Shown: piece after piece, positions 1-10,297 of the stretch
Numbering within the stretch: the first letter of the stretch is position 1
Layout of the letters: each line of letters begins with the position of its first letter
From: Flavobacteriia bacterium
Lineage (GTDB): Bacteria > Bacteroidota > Bacteroidia > Flavobacteriales_D > Crocinitomicaceae
Length of the DNA: 64,000 nucleotides
Direction: 5' to 3'
NCBI GenBank assembly: GCA_947463445.1
Contig: CANHRS010000004.1
Location: 1-64,000 of the forward strand
Notes under the pieces: model-generated
Database searches by the model: none
What the model was told of the DNA's origin: nothing
What the model saw: the letters and a program-made list of their open reading frames with translations, nothing else
Position numbers and translations under genes: made by a program

Positions 1-2567
1 TCCGTTACGGTGTAGTTATAAGTTCCTGCCGTAAGGTTCGTTGTGGCATCCCCACCATATACTACTGGCGTAGCTCCTGAAGAGGATAAAGTAACACTTC
101 CTTTGCCACCATTACATACAATTTGACTTGGTGTTGCAGTCAATGTGATAGCTAGAGGTGAACTAATTGTAATACTTGTAGCGTTGGAAGTACAATTGCT
201 AGCATTGGTTGTAGTAAGTGAGTAAGTTCCCACTGACAATGAACTAAATGCACCCGTTGTATTATTTACCGCTGCAACTACGGGGCTAGTACCTGTTAAT
301 GTATAACTAATACCTGTTCCAGGAGTAGGTATTGAAACGTTCACAGATCCTGTAGCAACAGAACATATCGGTTGCGTAATCGTAGCCATAGGTGCACTTG
401 GCGTAGACAAAATCGCATCATTACTAAAAGTAGAACTAGCAGAAGAAGAGATTGAACCTTTAGACGATATAACGGTATAACTAGTATTCACATTCATTCC
501 TGTTATAACACCATTTGAATTAACTGATGGTCCTGTTGGGCTGAATGTATAATTTAATGAATTATTATAATTAGAAATCGAACTACTTCCTGGAGAAGAA
601 CATGTAGCTAGTGTAGAAGAAATTAAAGGTGTAGAAGGTTTAACAGTAATTTTTACTATTGCTGTATCACAAAGTGCTGGTGATTCATTATCACATATTT
701 GATAAATAAATTCATCTGAACCTGAGAATAAATTATTCGGGGTATAAGTTATAATTCCCGAAGTATTATTTACTGTAACATTTCCATTTGTTGGATTCGA
801 AGTAACATTTAAAGAACTCAATGTTAAACTTCCATCATCAGTATCATTTGAAGTAACATTAATGTCAATAGCAGTATTTTCAGTCGTTGTTATATTATCT
901 CTTGTAGCTACTGGAGCTAATAAACAATCTTCTGTTGTAAAAACTTCTGTTGCTGCAACTGTTCCAGAACAACCTTTAGCAGGTACTGTATAAGTCACAT
1001 TTACGATATTGCTACCAGTGCCTGTAAATGTCATTAAATTTCCAGAAAGAGTTGCTGGACCTGTTAATGAAAAAGTACCTCCAGAAGGTGTTGCTGTAAT
1101 GTCTATTGTAGTTCCATTACAATACAAGCCTCCAGGACTTAAAGTGGGTGTCCCGGAAATTGAAACTTCAACAGTTGTTGCACCACATATGTATACTACA
1201 GCTGTTGCAAATGTATAGGATGATTCGGTTGTTGTATTATTTGTTCCGTCTCCCATACTCCCTCTAATTCTATGCCCTACATAACCAAAGTTATCTTCAC
1301 AGTTTTTTACTAGCATTGAGGTATGACCTCCATTTTCTACAGCTAGTATCTTATTTGAAGCTGTTATACCATTAGGTATTCCTGGATCACATTTACCTGT
1401 ATTACCTCGTCCAAGCATTTCATAATTAGATTCTCCCCAGTTATAATTAGTAGAATCCCTTGTAAGTACATTTATCGTTGCGTAATTAGGGTCGTGCTCA
1501 TTAGGTGATATCCAGTGGATATTATTCATAACCTGACCTGAAGTTGAATTGTATCTGGGTTGGACCCAAGATTTTCTTTCAGTTGTTGACCAATCTCCAA
1601 TTTGTGAAAAGGTATTCCCTCCAAGTGAGTACAAATTACCATCACTATTTAATACGTAATATGTTGGAATAGAATTTGTTAAATTCTCATCTCTAGTAAC
1701 ACCAATCATTTTGATAGCATTAGAGTTAGGAGATGTCATTTGAGTAGCTCTAGATCTTGAAGTATTTAAATTAGAATTATTACCTAAATATGTTTCACTA
1801 CCCCAAGTCCACAAAGTACCGTCACTTTTAAGGGCAAATAAGGTATTTTTATTTCCACGAACAGCTACAATGTTTGTTAAATTTGGATTTCCGGCATCAC
1901 TCGTAGTAACTCTGTGCCATTTTTTTGCATTTGCCACTGAAATAGTTCCCGTTAAACCTACACCTGCATTTAACGCATTTTGAGTAATTACATACACATC
2001 TCCTGCACATGTAACTAATGCCATTGTTTGATAACTTGTAAAAATCATTTTAACATCAAGAGGATTAACACCTATTGGTAAACCTTGATTATTTCCATCA
2101 ATGGTTAACTTTTGAAAAGTTGAAGATGAAGTTAAATCAGCATGTAAAATAGATCCTTCTTTAGACCAAGCAAACAATCCTGTAGTCGTTAAAACAATAC
2201 CCTGTACGGTATTAGCCGAACTTGAGGCTAAATTTGCTTTCAAAATAGCACCTGTCAGTGCGGGATAATTTGCAGGTATTAATTCTGTAGGAGATAGTAC
2301 TTCATTTGTACCGTTATTTCCCATATCTTCACCCCAAACTTTATATGTACCTGTAGCTGTTCTTACTACTGTAGAGTGAAATGAAGATGTAAAATTATCG
2401 TATTCTATAGTTGCGCCATCACTATTTGATCCCATTCCAAAATTCAAGTAATTTGTATTATTACAGGTTGATTGAAATCCACATTGTGAAAAAGAAAAAG
2501 TATCAATAAAAATAACCAGAAGTGAAAACAGTAATAATTTAGATGATTGTTTATAAATATTATTCAT
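1..2567 (-). CDS. Large secreted T9SS-type protein, 3' end beyond window: signal peptide, RCC1-like propeller region, cadherin-like/tandem-95 type domain, SprB-like repeats
   Basis: Absent from the ORF track because it runs off the window. Manual translation from ATG at 2567 (MNNIYKQSSKLLLFSLLVIFIDTFSFSQCG...) stays open to base 1. Motifs: KSDGTLWTWGSETYLG (RCC1-like), APVATRDNITTTENTAIDINVTSNDTDDGSLTL...GSDEFIYQICDN (cadherin-like), ITLTATPSQIVCNGGKGSVTLSSSGATPVVYGGDATTNLTAGTYNYTVT (SprB repeat-like). Confidence 0.85.
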   Translation of the reverse strand, partial: MNNIYKQSSKLLLFSLLVIFIDTFSFSQCGFQSTCNNTNYLNFGMGSNSDGATIEYDNFTSSFHSTVVRTATGTYKVWGEDMGNNGTNEVLSPTELIPANYPALTGAILKANLASSSANTVQGIVLTTTGLFAWSKEGSILHADLTSSSTFQKLTIDGNNQGLPIGVNPLDVKMIFTSYQTMALVTCAGDVYVITQNALNAGVGLTGTISVANAKKWHRVTTSDAGNPNLTNIVAVRGNKNTLFALKSDGTLWTWGSETYLGNNSNLNTSRSRATQMTSPNSNAIKMIGVTRDENLTNSIPTYYVLNSDGNLYSLGGNTFSQIGDWSTTERKSWVQPRYNSTSGQVMNNIHWISPNEHDPNYATINVLTRDSTNYNWGESNYEMLGRGNTGKCDPGIPNGITASNKILAVENGGHTSMLVKNCEDNFGYVGHRIRGSMGDGTNNTTTESSYTFATAVVYICGATTVEVSISGTPTLSPGGLYCNGTTIDITATPSGGTFSLTGPATLSGNLMTFTGTGSNIVNVTYTVPAKGCSGTVAATEVFTTEDCLLAPVATRDNITTTENTAIDINVTSNDTDDGSLTLSSLNVTSNPTNGNVTVNNTSGIITYTPNNLFSGSDEFIYQICDNESPALCDTAIVKITVKPSTPLISSTLATCSSPGSSSISNYNNSLNYTFSPTGPSVNSNGVITGMNVNTSYTVISSKGSISSSASSTFSNDAILSTPSAPMATITQPICSVATGSVNVSIPTPGTGISYTLTGTSPVVAAVNNTTGAFSSLSVGTYSLTTTNASNCTSNATSITISSPLAITLTATPSQIVCNGGKGSVTLSSSGATPVVYGGDATTNLTAGTYNYTVT

Positions 2568-2581
2568 TATATAAATATTAA

Positions 2582-3307
2582 TTAATGGCTAATTTTTGTA
2601 GGTAAATAATAAGTATCAATCAAGATATTATTAAAAAAAACATCAAACATAATATAGGTATCCGCATCTGCTGATCCACTTAAATTAAAGTTTAGTGATT
2701 TAGAACCAGAAACAAAAGTACATGATGCATCTTCTATCAAACGACCAGAAATAGATGCGTTAACACCAGAAGAAATTACTTTAAGTTCATTACACAAAAT
2801 AGCAGTTTCAGGAAAAACAGAAATTTTTGATGGTATAATTAACTGTGTACCTGATACATCAACACCTCCATGTATGGTTTGCGTAAAAGTGGCTTTATCA
2901 AAATTCAAATTAAAAGAAATTGGTAAAACTACCAAATCAATTGTTTTAATTTGATTAGAATGATTACACTCTTCATCATGCGTATGCTGAGAAGCACCAT
3001 TTGGTGTAAGAATAATTGAATAATTACCCGGTTTTTGAATTAATACATCAAATATTTCATCGCCTTTACCAAAAACTGAAAAATCTTCGCCGGTGATAGA
3101 CCAATTATAATCATTAATCTTAGAAATCGAGATTTTTTCAACTGTCAAAGATTGATTGAAGTATATATAAATCGTATTATGCGAAACATCAGTAGTTCCT
3201 ATAATAAACCTAGACTGCGATACAGATTGAAAAGTATCTTTTGCTGAAATATAATTAATAGTATTAATTATAAAAAGAAAACTGAAAATCTTAGAATTGA
3301 AATTCAT
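2582..3307 (-). CDS. Hypothetical secreted protein with N-terminal signal sequence and His-rich segment (QHTHDEECNH)
   Basis: 241-aa ORF; hydrophobic N-terminus MNFNSKIFSFLFIINTINYISA; no family recognised. Confidence 0.7.
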   Translation of the reverse strand: MNFNSKIFSFLFIINTINYISAKDTFQSVSQSRFIIGTTDVSHNTIYIYFNQSLTVEKISISKINDYNWSITGEDFSVFGKGDEIFDVLIQKPGNYSIILTPNGASQHTHDEECNHSNQIKTIDLVVLPISFNLNFDKATFTQTIHGGVDVSGTQLIIPSKISVFPETAILCNELKVISSGVNASISGRLIEDASCTFVSGSKSLNFNLSGSADADTYIMFDVFFNNILIDTYYLPTKISH

Positions 3308-3399
3308 ATAAAAAAATTAGAAAAAATGCAAAATTAAAGATAATTATGACTAGAATTTTGCTTTAACAATAAAGTAATAACATTAAAATGTTGAAGCAT

Positions 3400-3427
3400 A
3401 AAAAAAGCTACCCAAAATGGCTAGCCT
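3400..3427 (-). terminator. Putative intrinsic terminator downstream of atpG
   Basis: Minus strand GGCTAGCCATTTTGGGTAGC followed by a T-run; imperfect hairpin. Confidence 0.45.
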
Positions 3428-3449
3428 TTCTATTATAATAAACGTAATA

Positions 3450-4322
3450 CTAATTATTCAATGCTTCAGCACCACCAACAATCTCTAAAATTTCATTGGT
3501 AATCGCTGCTTGACGTGCTTTGTTGTAACTTAACGTTAATGAACGTTTCAATTCTTTCGCGTTATCTGTTGCTTTATGCATCGCTGTCATACGTGCTCCG
3601 TGTTCGGAAGCATGAGAATCTAACAATGCTTTAAAGAATTGTGTTTTCAATGATTTAGGAATCAATTCTTCTACAATCTCTGATTTAGATGGCTCAAAAA
3701 TATAGTCATTTGATACTGCTGTATCTTCTGAAACAGTCGCAACAATTGGCAATAACTGTTCTGCTTTAACATCTTGTACACTTGCATTAACAAAAGAGTT
3801 GTATACCACTACTACTTTGTCAAATTTACGATCCAAGAATAATTTAATCACATTTTCGGTGATTTCAGCAGCATTCGTAAATGTAAGATTCGAAAAAATA
3901 TCATTTACACCAACAGTATCGTTCTCAATACGCAATGGACTTCTTCTAAAAGAATCCGTAATCTTTTTCCCGAAACATAAAATGTTCACATTAGAACCTT
4001 TATATTCTTTAGAAATTAATTGATTTACTTGTTTAAGTACATTATTGTTGAATCCACCACACAAACCACGGTTGGAAGAAATTGCCAAAATCAAAACATT
4101 TGATTCTTCTCTAACTTCTGCAAACGCATTTTCAGACAAATCTAAAGTAGCACTTAAATTACCCAAAATTTCTTGCAACTTATTGGAATAAGGCTTCATT
4201 TGCGTAATAGCATCTTGTGCTCTTTTCAATTTTGCAGCAGAAACCATCTTCATCGCAGAGGTAATCTGCATCGTAGAAGAAATGGAAGTAATTCTGTTTT
4301 TTATTTCTTTTAAGTTAGCCAT
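3450..4322 (-). CDS. atpG: ATP synthase F1 subunit gamma
   Basis: MANLKEIKNRITSISSTMQITSAMKMVSAAKLKRAQ and C-terminal YNKARQAAITNEILEIVGGAEAL. Confidence 0.97.
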   Translation of the reverse strand: MANLKEIKNRITSISSTMQITSAMKMVSAAKLKRAQDAITQMKPYSNKLQEILGNLSATLDLSENAFAEVREESNVLILAISSNRGLCGGFNNNVLKQVNQLISKEYKGSNVNILCFGKKITDSFRRSPLRIENDTVGVNDIFSNLTFTNAAEITENVIKLFLDRKFDKVVVVYNSFVNASVQDVKAEQLLPIVATVSEDTAVSNDYIFEPSKSEIVEELIPKSLKTQFFKALLDSHASEHGARMTAMHKATDNAKELKRSLTLSYNKARQAAITNEILEIVGGAEALNN

Positions 4323-4372
4323 ACTGTAACAAAAAAAGTGTAGCCTAATTACTTAAACTACACTAAAAATTA

Positions 4373-5947
4373 TTAATATTTTGAAGCGATTTCTTTTGCA
4401 ACTTTCGTTAATACGTCAGTAGCTTCATCTGTATATTTACCAGCTTTCAAAGAAAGCATAATATCAGAATGTTTTGCCTCTAAATAATCTAAATATTCTT
4501 TTTCAAACGCTTTTACTTTGTTTACTGGAACTTTTTGGATTAACCCTTTTGTACCAACATAAATAATAGCAATTTGTTTTTCTACTGGATAAGGATCCCC
4601 ATCTTGTTGTTTCAAGATTTCCACGTTACGTGCACCTTTATCCAATACATATTTTGTTGCAGCATCTAAGTCAGATCCAAACTTAGCGAACGCCTCTAGT
4701 TCACGGTATTGTGCTTGGTCTAATTTCAACGTACCTGCTACTTTTTTCATCGATTTGATTTGCGCGTTACCTCCTACACGAGATACAGAGATACCTACGT
4801 TGATCGCTGGACGAATACCTGCGTTAAACAAGTCACCTTCCAAGAAAATCTGACCATCCGTAATAGAAATTACGTTAGTTGGTATATACGCAGAAACGTC
4901 ACCGCCTTGCGTTTCGATAATTGGTAAAGCAGTCAAAGAACCACCACCTTTTACGATACCTTTCATACATTCTGGTAAATCATTCATTGTAGCTGCAATT
5001 GCATCATCATTGATGATTTTAGCCGCTCTTTCTAATAAACGAGAGTGTAAGTAGAAAACGTCACCTGGGTAAGCCTCACGCCCTGGAGGACGACGTAATA
5101 ACAAAGAAACCTCACGGTAAGCAACCGCTTGTTTCGATAAATCATCAAATACAATTAATGCTGGTCTACCTGAGTCACGGAAAAACTCACCAACAGCAGC
5201 TCCTGTCATTGGAGCGTAGAATTGCATTGGAGCAGAATCAGAAGCATTTGCAGCAACGATTACTGTATATGCCATAGCACCTGCATCTTCTAATTTCTTA
5301 ACGATTCCAGCAACAGTAGAACCTTTTTGTCCAACTGCAACATAAATACAGAAAACAGGCTCGCCTCTATCGTAGAATTCTTTTTGATTAATAATGGTAT
5401 CAATCGCAACAGTTGTTTTACCAGTTTGACGGTCACCAATGATTAACTCACGTTGTCCACGTCCTACAGGAATCATCGCATCGATTGATTTGATACCAGT
5501 TTGTAATGGCTCAGTTACTGGTTGACGGAAAATTACCCCTGGAGCTTTACGCTCGATTGGCATTTCATATAATTGACCAGAAATTTCACCTTTACCATCG
5601 ATTGGGTTACCCAAAGTATCGATAACACGACCAACAAGTCCTTCACCAACTTTTACAGAAGCGATACGACCCAATCTTTTCACTGTGTCACCTTCTTTTA
5701 CAAGCGTAGACTTACCTAAAAGTACAGCTCCTACGTTGTCTTCTTCTAAGTTTAATGCGATTCCTTGTAAACCTCCATCAAATTCAATTAACTCACCGTA
5801 TTGAACTCCATCTAGTCCATAAATACGAGCGATACCATCTCCAACTTGAAGTACAGTACCAACCTCTTGAAGCTCAGCTTCTGTACGGAAGCCTGAAAGC
5901 TGTTCTCTTAAAATTGCAGAAACTTCTGCTGGTTTTACATCTGCCAT
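4373..5947 (-). CDS. atpA: ATP synthase F1 subunit alpha
   Basis: Walker [19 protein letters not shown]; full-length alpha subunit. Confidence 0.98.
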   Translation of the reverse strand: MADVKPAEVSAILREQLSGFRTEAELQEVGTVLQVGDGIARIYGLDGVQYGELIEFDGGLQGIALNLEEDNVGAVLLGKSTLVKEGDTVKRLGRIASVKVGEGLVGRVIDTLGNPIDGKGEISGQLYEMPIERKAPGVIFRQPVTEPLQTGIKSIDAMIPVGRGQRELIIGDRQTGKTTVAIDTIINQKEFYDRGEPVFCIYVAVGQKGSTVAGIVKKLEDAGAMAYTVIVAANASDSAPMQFYAPMTGAAVGEFFRDSGRPALIVFDDLSKQAVAYREVSLLLRRPPGREAYPGDVFYLHSRLLERAAKIINDDAIAATMNDLPECMKGIVKGGGSLTALPIIETQGGDVSAYIPTNVISITDGQIFLEGDLFNAGIRPAINVGISVSRVGGNAQIKSMKKVAGTLKLDQAQYRELEAFAKFGSDLDAATKYVLDKGARNVEILKQQDGDPYPVEKQIAIIYVGTKGLIQKVPVNKVKAFEKEYLDYLEAKHSDIMLSLKAGKYTDEATDVLTKVAKEIASKY

Positions 5948-5984
5948 ATTGTTTTATTTTACGCCTACTTAAAGGCAAATCAAA

Positions 5985-6524
5985 CTATCGTGTTAAACGT
6001 TGTTTTAAATTTTTAAATTGATTCGCTACAGAGGAATCAAATTGCGTATTCCCGATTTTTACTACAAATCCACCTAACAATGCTTCATCAATTGTTTCAG
6101 TTAATTCAATAGTTCCTTTCACGGTAGGTTTCACCTTTGCTAAAATCGACTGAACAGTAGTTTCGTCTAATTTTTTAGAAGCAACTAATGTTACCGGAAC
6201 AATTCCTTGGTGTTCTTTTAATAATACATCAAAAGATGCAGCGATTTCAGCTAAAATACCTTCTCTTCTATTTTTAGTAATTAACGCCATAAAAGAAGTA
6301 GATAGCACATCAAAGTTTTCAAACAATTGATTTAAAATAGCAATCTTTTTATCCGCTTGGATTAAAGGACTATTTAAAAACAATTGAAACTCGTTTGTTT
6401 CGTTTTTTGCAGCAACAACAGCACGCATATCAGAAGCAACTTGTTCGATCTTGTTTTGTTCGATCGCAAGCTCTAATAATGCTTTTGCATATCTTGATGC
6501 TGATTTTGTACTATTGATAGCCAT
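5985..6524 (-). CDS. atpH: ATP synthase F1 subunit delta
   Basis: 179 aa, SASRYAKALLELAIEQN...GGFVVKIGNTQFDSSVANQFKNLKQRL; operon position. Confidence 0.95.
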   Translation of the reverse strand: MAINSTKSASRYAKALLELAIEQNKIEQVASDMRAVVAAKNETNEFQLFLNSPLIQADKKIAILNQLFENFDVLSTSFMALITKNRREGILAEIAASFDVLLKEHQGIVPVTLVASKKLDETTVQSILAKVKPTVKGTIELTETIDEALLGGFVVKIGNTQFDSSVANQFKNLKQRLTR

Positions 6525-6532
6525 ACAAACAA

Positions 6533-7033
6533 TTAATTCAAGTTAATATCTTCAGCCAATTTGTTAGCCAACGCTTTTTGTTTATCGTCTGAAGAAAGTT
6601 CCGTACGAACAATTTTCTCAGCAATCTCGATAGACAAAGAAGCTACATGTAAACGTAATTCAGAAATTGCAGCTGCTTTCTCTAATTCTATCGTATGACG
6701 AGCACTTGCTAATACTTTTTCTGCTTCTACTTTTGCATTGTTTTTAGCATCCTCTACCATTTTGTTTGCTGTCTCTTTAGCATCCTTAACGATATTATCT
6801 CTTTCTACGCGTGCTTCTTTTAATAAGTTCTCATTCGCAGATTTCAACTCAGCAATTTCTTTTCTTGCTTGTTCGGCTAAATTAATAGCACTTTCAATTC
6901 CTTCTTCACGCTCTTGCAAGGAATTCAAAATTGGTTTCCAAGCAAATTTTCTCATTAATAAAATCAATATTAATAAAATCACTGTTTGCATTACAAATAG
7001 CCCTGGCGAAAAGTCATTTAATAAAGTTTCCAT
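6533..7033 (-). CDS. atpF: ATP synthase Fo subunit b
   Basis: N-terminal TM then long charged helix; position between atpE and atpH. Confidence 0.95.
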   Translation of the reverse strand: METLLNDFSPGLFVMQTVILLILILLMRKFAWKPILNSLQEREEGIESAINLAEQARKEIAELKSANENLLKEARVERDNIVKDAKETANKMVEDAKNNAKVEAEKVLASARHTIELEKAAAISELRLHVASLSIEIAEKIVRTELSSDDKQKALANKLAEDINLN

Positions 7034-7125
7034 GGTTGTTTATTTAAAAGTTGTTTTAATAAATCAAGGTTAAAAAAGGTTTTCCATAACCAACCGTTAT
7101 GGAAAACACTTCGTTTCTTTTTGGA

Positions 7126-7353
<228 letters not shown>

Positions 7354-7362
7354 CTAAATAAA

Positions 7363-8472
7363 TTAATGATGATCGTGTTCTACCACAGCCATACCAATAA
7401 ATAAAGAAGATAACATTGTAAAGATAAACGCTTGTAAGAACGCTACCAATAATTCAATAACAAAAATAAATGTTGAAAGTAATAATGACATCCCTGTTGA
7501 TGCAACTGGTCCGAACGCAACTTTCATGGTAATCATTAAGGCAATCAAACTCATCAATACGAAGTGACCTGCAGTAATGTTAGCAAACAAACGAATCGTT
7601 AATGAGAATGGTTTTGTAAACATACCCAACACCTCGATCGGTGCTAAAATAATTTTCATGATAACTGGTACACCTGGCATCCAGAAAATGTGACCCCAAT
7701 ATTCTTTGTTAGCACTAAACTGAACGATGATAAAAGTAAACAATGCTAAACACAAAGTCACAGCTATGTTACCTGTTACGTTAAACCCTAGTGGAGTCAA
7801 TCCTAATAAGTTCAAAATCCAGATAAAGAAAAATACAGTCAATAAATAAGGCATGAACTTTTTGTATTTCTTCTCCCCGATGTTTGGACGAGCAATCTCA
7901 TCTCTAACATATAATACTAATGGCTCTAACACTCTTCCTAAACCAGTTGGAATTGGACCTTTTTTATATCCTCTTGCTAAAGCACTAAAGAAAATCACCA
8001 TTAACAAACCTGTTAATAACATTCCTAATACACTTTTTGTGATCGATAAATCTAACGGTCTATAATTAGCTGGATGATCTCCATGCATACGTAATTGACC
8101 CTCTTTATTCGTTTTATAAATCTTTCCATGGTGTAATGTATAAAATGAACCATTACTTGCAACAACTTTTTCTCCGTGGTGGAATTCAGCAGCAGAAAAA
8201 ACATGTAATCCACCATCTAATAAAATAACAGGCAAATCAAAACCAACATGTTTTCCTGTTTTACCATCTGTATATAAAACAAAAGAGTGCGCATCTTGTA
8301 AGTGATGTTTGATATATGCGTTTATTTTCTCAGGAGTATCAATCGGACCTTCTTCATGACTTTTAGCATGTTTTTCACCTGAATGCGCAGCAGTATTTGC
8401 AAACGAGAAAGAGGTGATTATCATAAAGATAAAACCTAAAAATAAACCGAAATATTGTTTTGTGTTTTTCAT
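7363..8472 (-). CDS. atpB: ATP synthase Fo subunit a with long N-terminal extracytoplasmic extension
   Basis: C-terminal a-subunit core (LTIRLFANITAGHFVLMSLI...LLVAFLQAFIFTMLSSLFIGMAV); signal peptide plus ~120-aa extension. Confidence 0.95.
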   Translation of the reverse strand: MKNTKQYFGLFLGFIFMIITSFSFANTAAHSGEKHAKSHEEGPIDTPEKINAYIKHHLQDAHSFVLYTDGKTGKHVGFDLPVILLDGGLHVFSAAEFHHGEKVVASNGSFYTLHHGKIYKTNKEGQLRMHGDHPANYRPLDLSITKSVLGMLLTGLLMVIFFSALARGYKKGPIPTGLGRVLEPLVLYVRDEIARPNIGEKKYKKFMPYLLTVFFFIWILNLLGLTPLGFNVTGNIAVTLCLALFTFIIVQFSANKEYWGHIFWMPGVPVIMKIILAPIEVLGMFTKPFSLTIRLFANITAGHFVLMSLIALMITMKVAFGPVASTGMSLLLSTFIFVIELLVAFLQAFIFTMLSSLFIGMAVVEHDHH

Positions 8473-8514
8473 GTTTCTAGAATGAGATAGTCAAACTTCA
8501 CTTAAATTCGAGTG

Positions 8515-8522
8515 CAAAAATA
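8515..8522 (-). promoter_or_regulatory. Bacteroidota -7 promoter motif (TATTTTTG, followed by CA) upstream of atpB
   Basis: Matches TAnnTTTG on minus strand inside the 140-bp gap between atpB and the upstream membrane-protein gene. Confidence 0.5.
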
Positions 8523-8612
8523 CACATTTATTTAAAATAAAAAATCTTTTTTTGTAGAATGAAAAAAGGGATTTAAAGATTTTGTTAATAAGTCGGAACG
8601 AAAAGGAGGATT

Positions 8613-9011
8613 CTATTTTCGTAATCGGGTAATGATTGCAGCAGACTCTATCCCTAAAAAGGTGAAAAGAGGTAATAAAATACCTATTTTCTCTGTGAAA
8701 TTTAAAGGATGTTCAGCTAAACCTTTCGCAAAGAAAATCAACATAAACAAGCCCATTTTTAAGAAAATACCAACTAAAAAAGCATAGGCTGCACTCGTAG
8801 GATTCACATCAAAAAGAAACTCAATACCAGTGATTAAGAGTAAAGAACAAATACCAAAAAACAAATAAATAGAAAAGAGACTAAAAGGTGCTTTCCAAGC
8901 CGTTTCATCTAAAACTAAATTGTGCGTAAAATATAAAATACAAAAAGAAAGTAAAACAAGACTATTGTATATTGCTATTCGTTTCAGGGTATTATTTTGC
9001 TTCATCGTCAT
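8613..9011 (-). CDS. Hypothetical integral membrane protein, ATP-synthase-associated
   Basis: 132 aa, four predicted TM segments; overlaps atpZ-like end. Confidence 0.75.
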   Translation of the reverse strand: MTMKQNNTLKRIAIYNSLVLLSFCILYFTHNLVLDETAWKAPFSLFSIYLFFGICSLLLITGIEFLFDVNPTSAAYAFLVGIFLKMGLFMLIFFAKGLAEHPLNFTEKIGILLPLFTFLGIESAAIITRLRK

Positions 9012-9228
9012 TCGACATTTTAATTACTTGACGGATTACAGAAAATGTAGATCCAAATACTGCAAACAAAGTTAATACTTTATTATATGTGAATAGTTCT
9101 ATTGGATGATTTTTGTCTAACCAAGTCCCTAACAAACTTGCTAAATAAATCGACAAACCCATTTGTAAGCCTAAAGAGGAAAATTTCAACCACACTGCAG
9201 GTTTGTTATCTTTTTTAGGGGTTTCCAT
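8992..9228 (-). CDS. AtpZ/AtpI-like ATP synthase accessory membrane protein
   Basis: FSSLGLQMGLSIYLASLLGTWLDKNHP...FAVFGSTFSVIRQVIK; first gene of atp cluster. Confidence 0.8.
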   Translation of the reverse strand: METPKKDNKPAVWLKFSSLGLQMGLSIYLASLLGTWLDKNHPIELFTYNKVLTLFAVFGSTFSVIRQVIKMSNDDEAK

Positions 9229-9302
9229 AATCTATTGTTTGACTTATCTAATAAAAATACGATTATGAAATGATATTTCCTAAATTTTGAAAAAGTATCT
9301 AT

Positions 9303-9310
9303 TATATTTG
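9303..9310 (+). promoter_or_regulatory. -7 promoter motif TATATTTG 8 bp before the polyprenyl synthetase ATG
   Basis: Matches TAnnTTTG in the divergent intergenic region. Confidence 0.5.
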
Positions 9311-9318
9311 TAAGTACA

Positions 9319-10290
9319 ATGATGACTGTCGAAGAAATTTTAGCGCCGATTGAACAGGAAATGAAAGAATTTGAAATTCATTTTCGCAACAATTTACAAT
9401 CAAAAGTGCCGTTATTAGATAAAATCACGCATTACATCATAAAACGAAAGGGTAAACAAATGCGCCCGATGTTTTTATTCTTAACTGCTAAAATGTTAGG
9501 AGAAATCAACGCAAAAACTTATCAAGCAGCTTCTTTAGTAGAATTATTACATACCGCAAGTTTAGTTCATGATGACGTTGTAGACGATTCCAACGAACGT
9601 CGTGGTTTTTTCTCGATAAATGCCTTATGGAAAAATAAAATTGCAGTATTAGTTGGAGATTACATGCTCTCTCGTATTTTGCTGCTTTCCATAGAAAACA
9701 AAAACATTCGAGTATTAGAAATAGTTGCCCGAGCAGTGCGTGAGATGAGCGAAGGAGAATTACTACAAATAGAAAAAGCCCGTAAGTTAGACATTACAGA
9801 AGAAATATATTTCGAAGTAATTCAACAAAAAACAGCATCTCTAATTGCAACAGTATGTGAATCCGCGAGTGCATCCGTAGATCGTGAAGACCAAGCAGAA
9901 AACATGCGTAAATTTGGAGAATTAGTAGGACTTGCATTCCAAATTAAGGATGATATTTTTGATTATGGGGATTCCAAAGATCTAGGTAAACCTACAGGCT
10001 TAGATATTAGAGAGCAAAAAATGACACTGCCTTTGATCTATGCAATCGCTAATTCAGATAAATCGATTAAAAAAGAATTGATTTATATCGTGAAAAATAA
10101 ATATGATAATCCAAAAGCCATAAAACGAGCAATTGAACTTATACATGATGCTGGAGGAATCGAATATGCTACACGAAAAATGATTGCATTAAAAAATGAA
10201 GCGCTTACTTTACTAAACGAAATCCCAGAATCTCCTGCTAAAAAAGCGTTGATTGGATTAGTAGAATATTCTATCGAACGAAAAAAATAA
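9319..10290 (+). CDS. Polyprenyl synthetase family protein (trans-isoprenyl diphosphate synthase)
   Basis: Asp-rich motifs LVHDDVVDDSNERRG and FQIKDDIFDYGD. Confidence 0.95.
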   Translation: MMTVEEILAPIEQEMKEFEIHFRNNLQSKVPLLDKITHYIIKRKGKQMRPMFLFLTAKMLGEINAKTYQAASLVELLHTASLVHDDVVDDSNERRGFFSINALWKNKIAVLVGDYMLSRILLLSIENKNIRVLEIVARAVREMSEGELLQIEKARKLDITEEIYFEVIQQKTASLIATVCESASASVDREDQAENMRKFGELVGLAFQIKDDIFDYGDSKDLGKPTGLDIREQKMTLPLIYAIANSDKSIKKELIYIVKNKYDNPKAIKRAIELIHDAGGIEYATRKMIALKNEALTLLNEIPESPAKKALIGLVEYSIERKK

Positions 10291-10297
10291 GTTTTTT

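Noticed and set aside
5755-6021. Plus-strand ORF antisense to atpA/atpH
   Set aside because: Composition reflects antisense of conserved coding sequence; no recognisable product.
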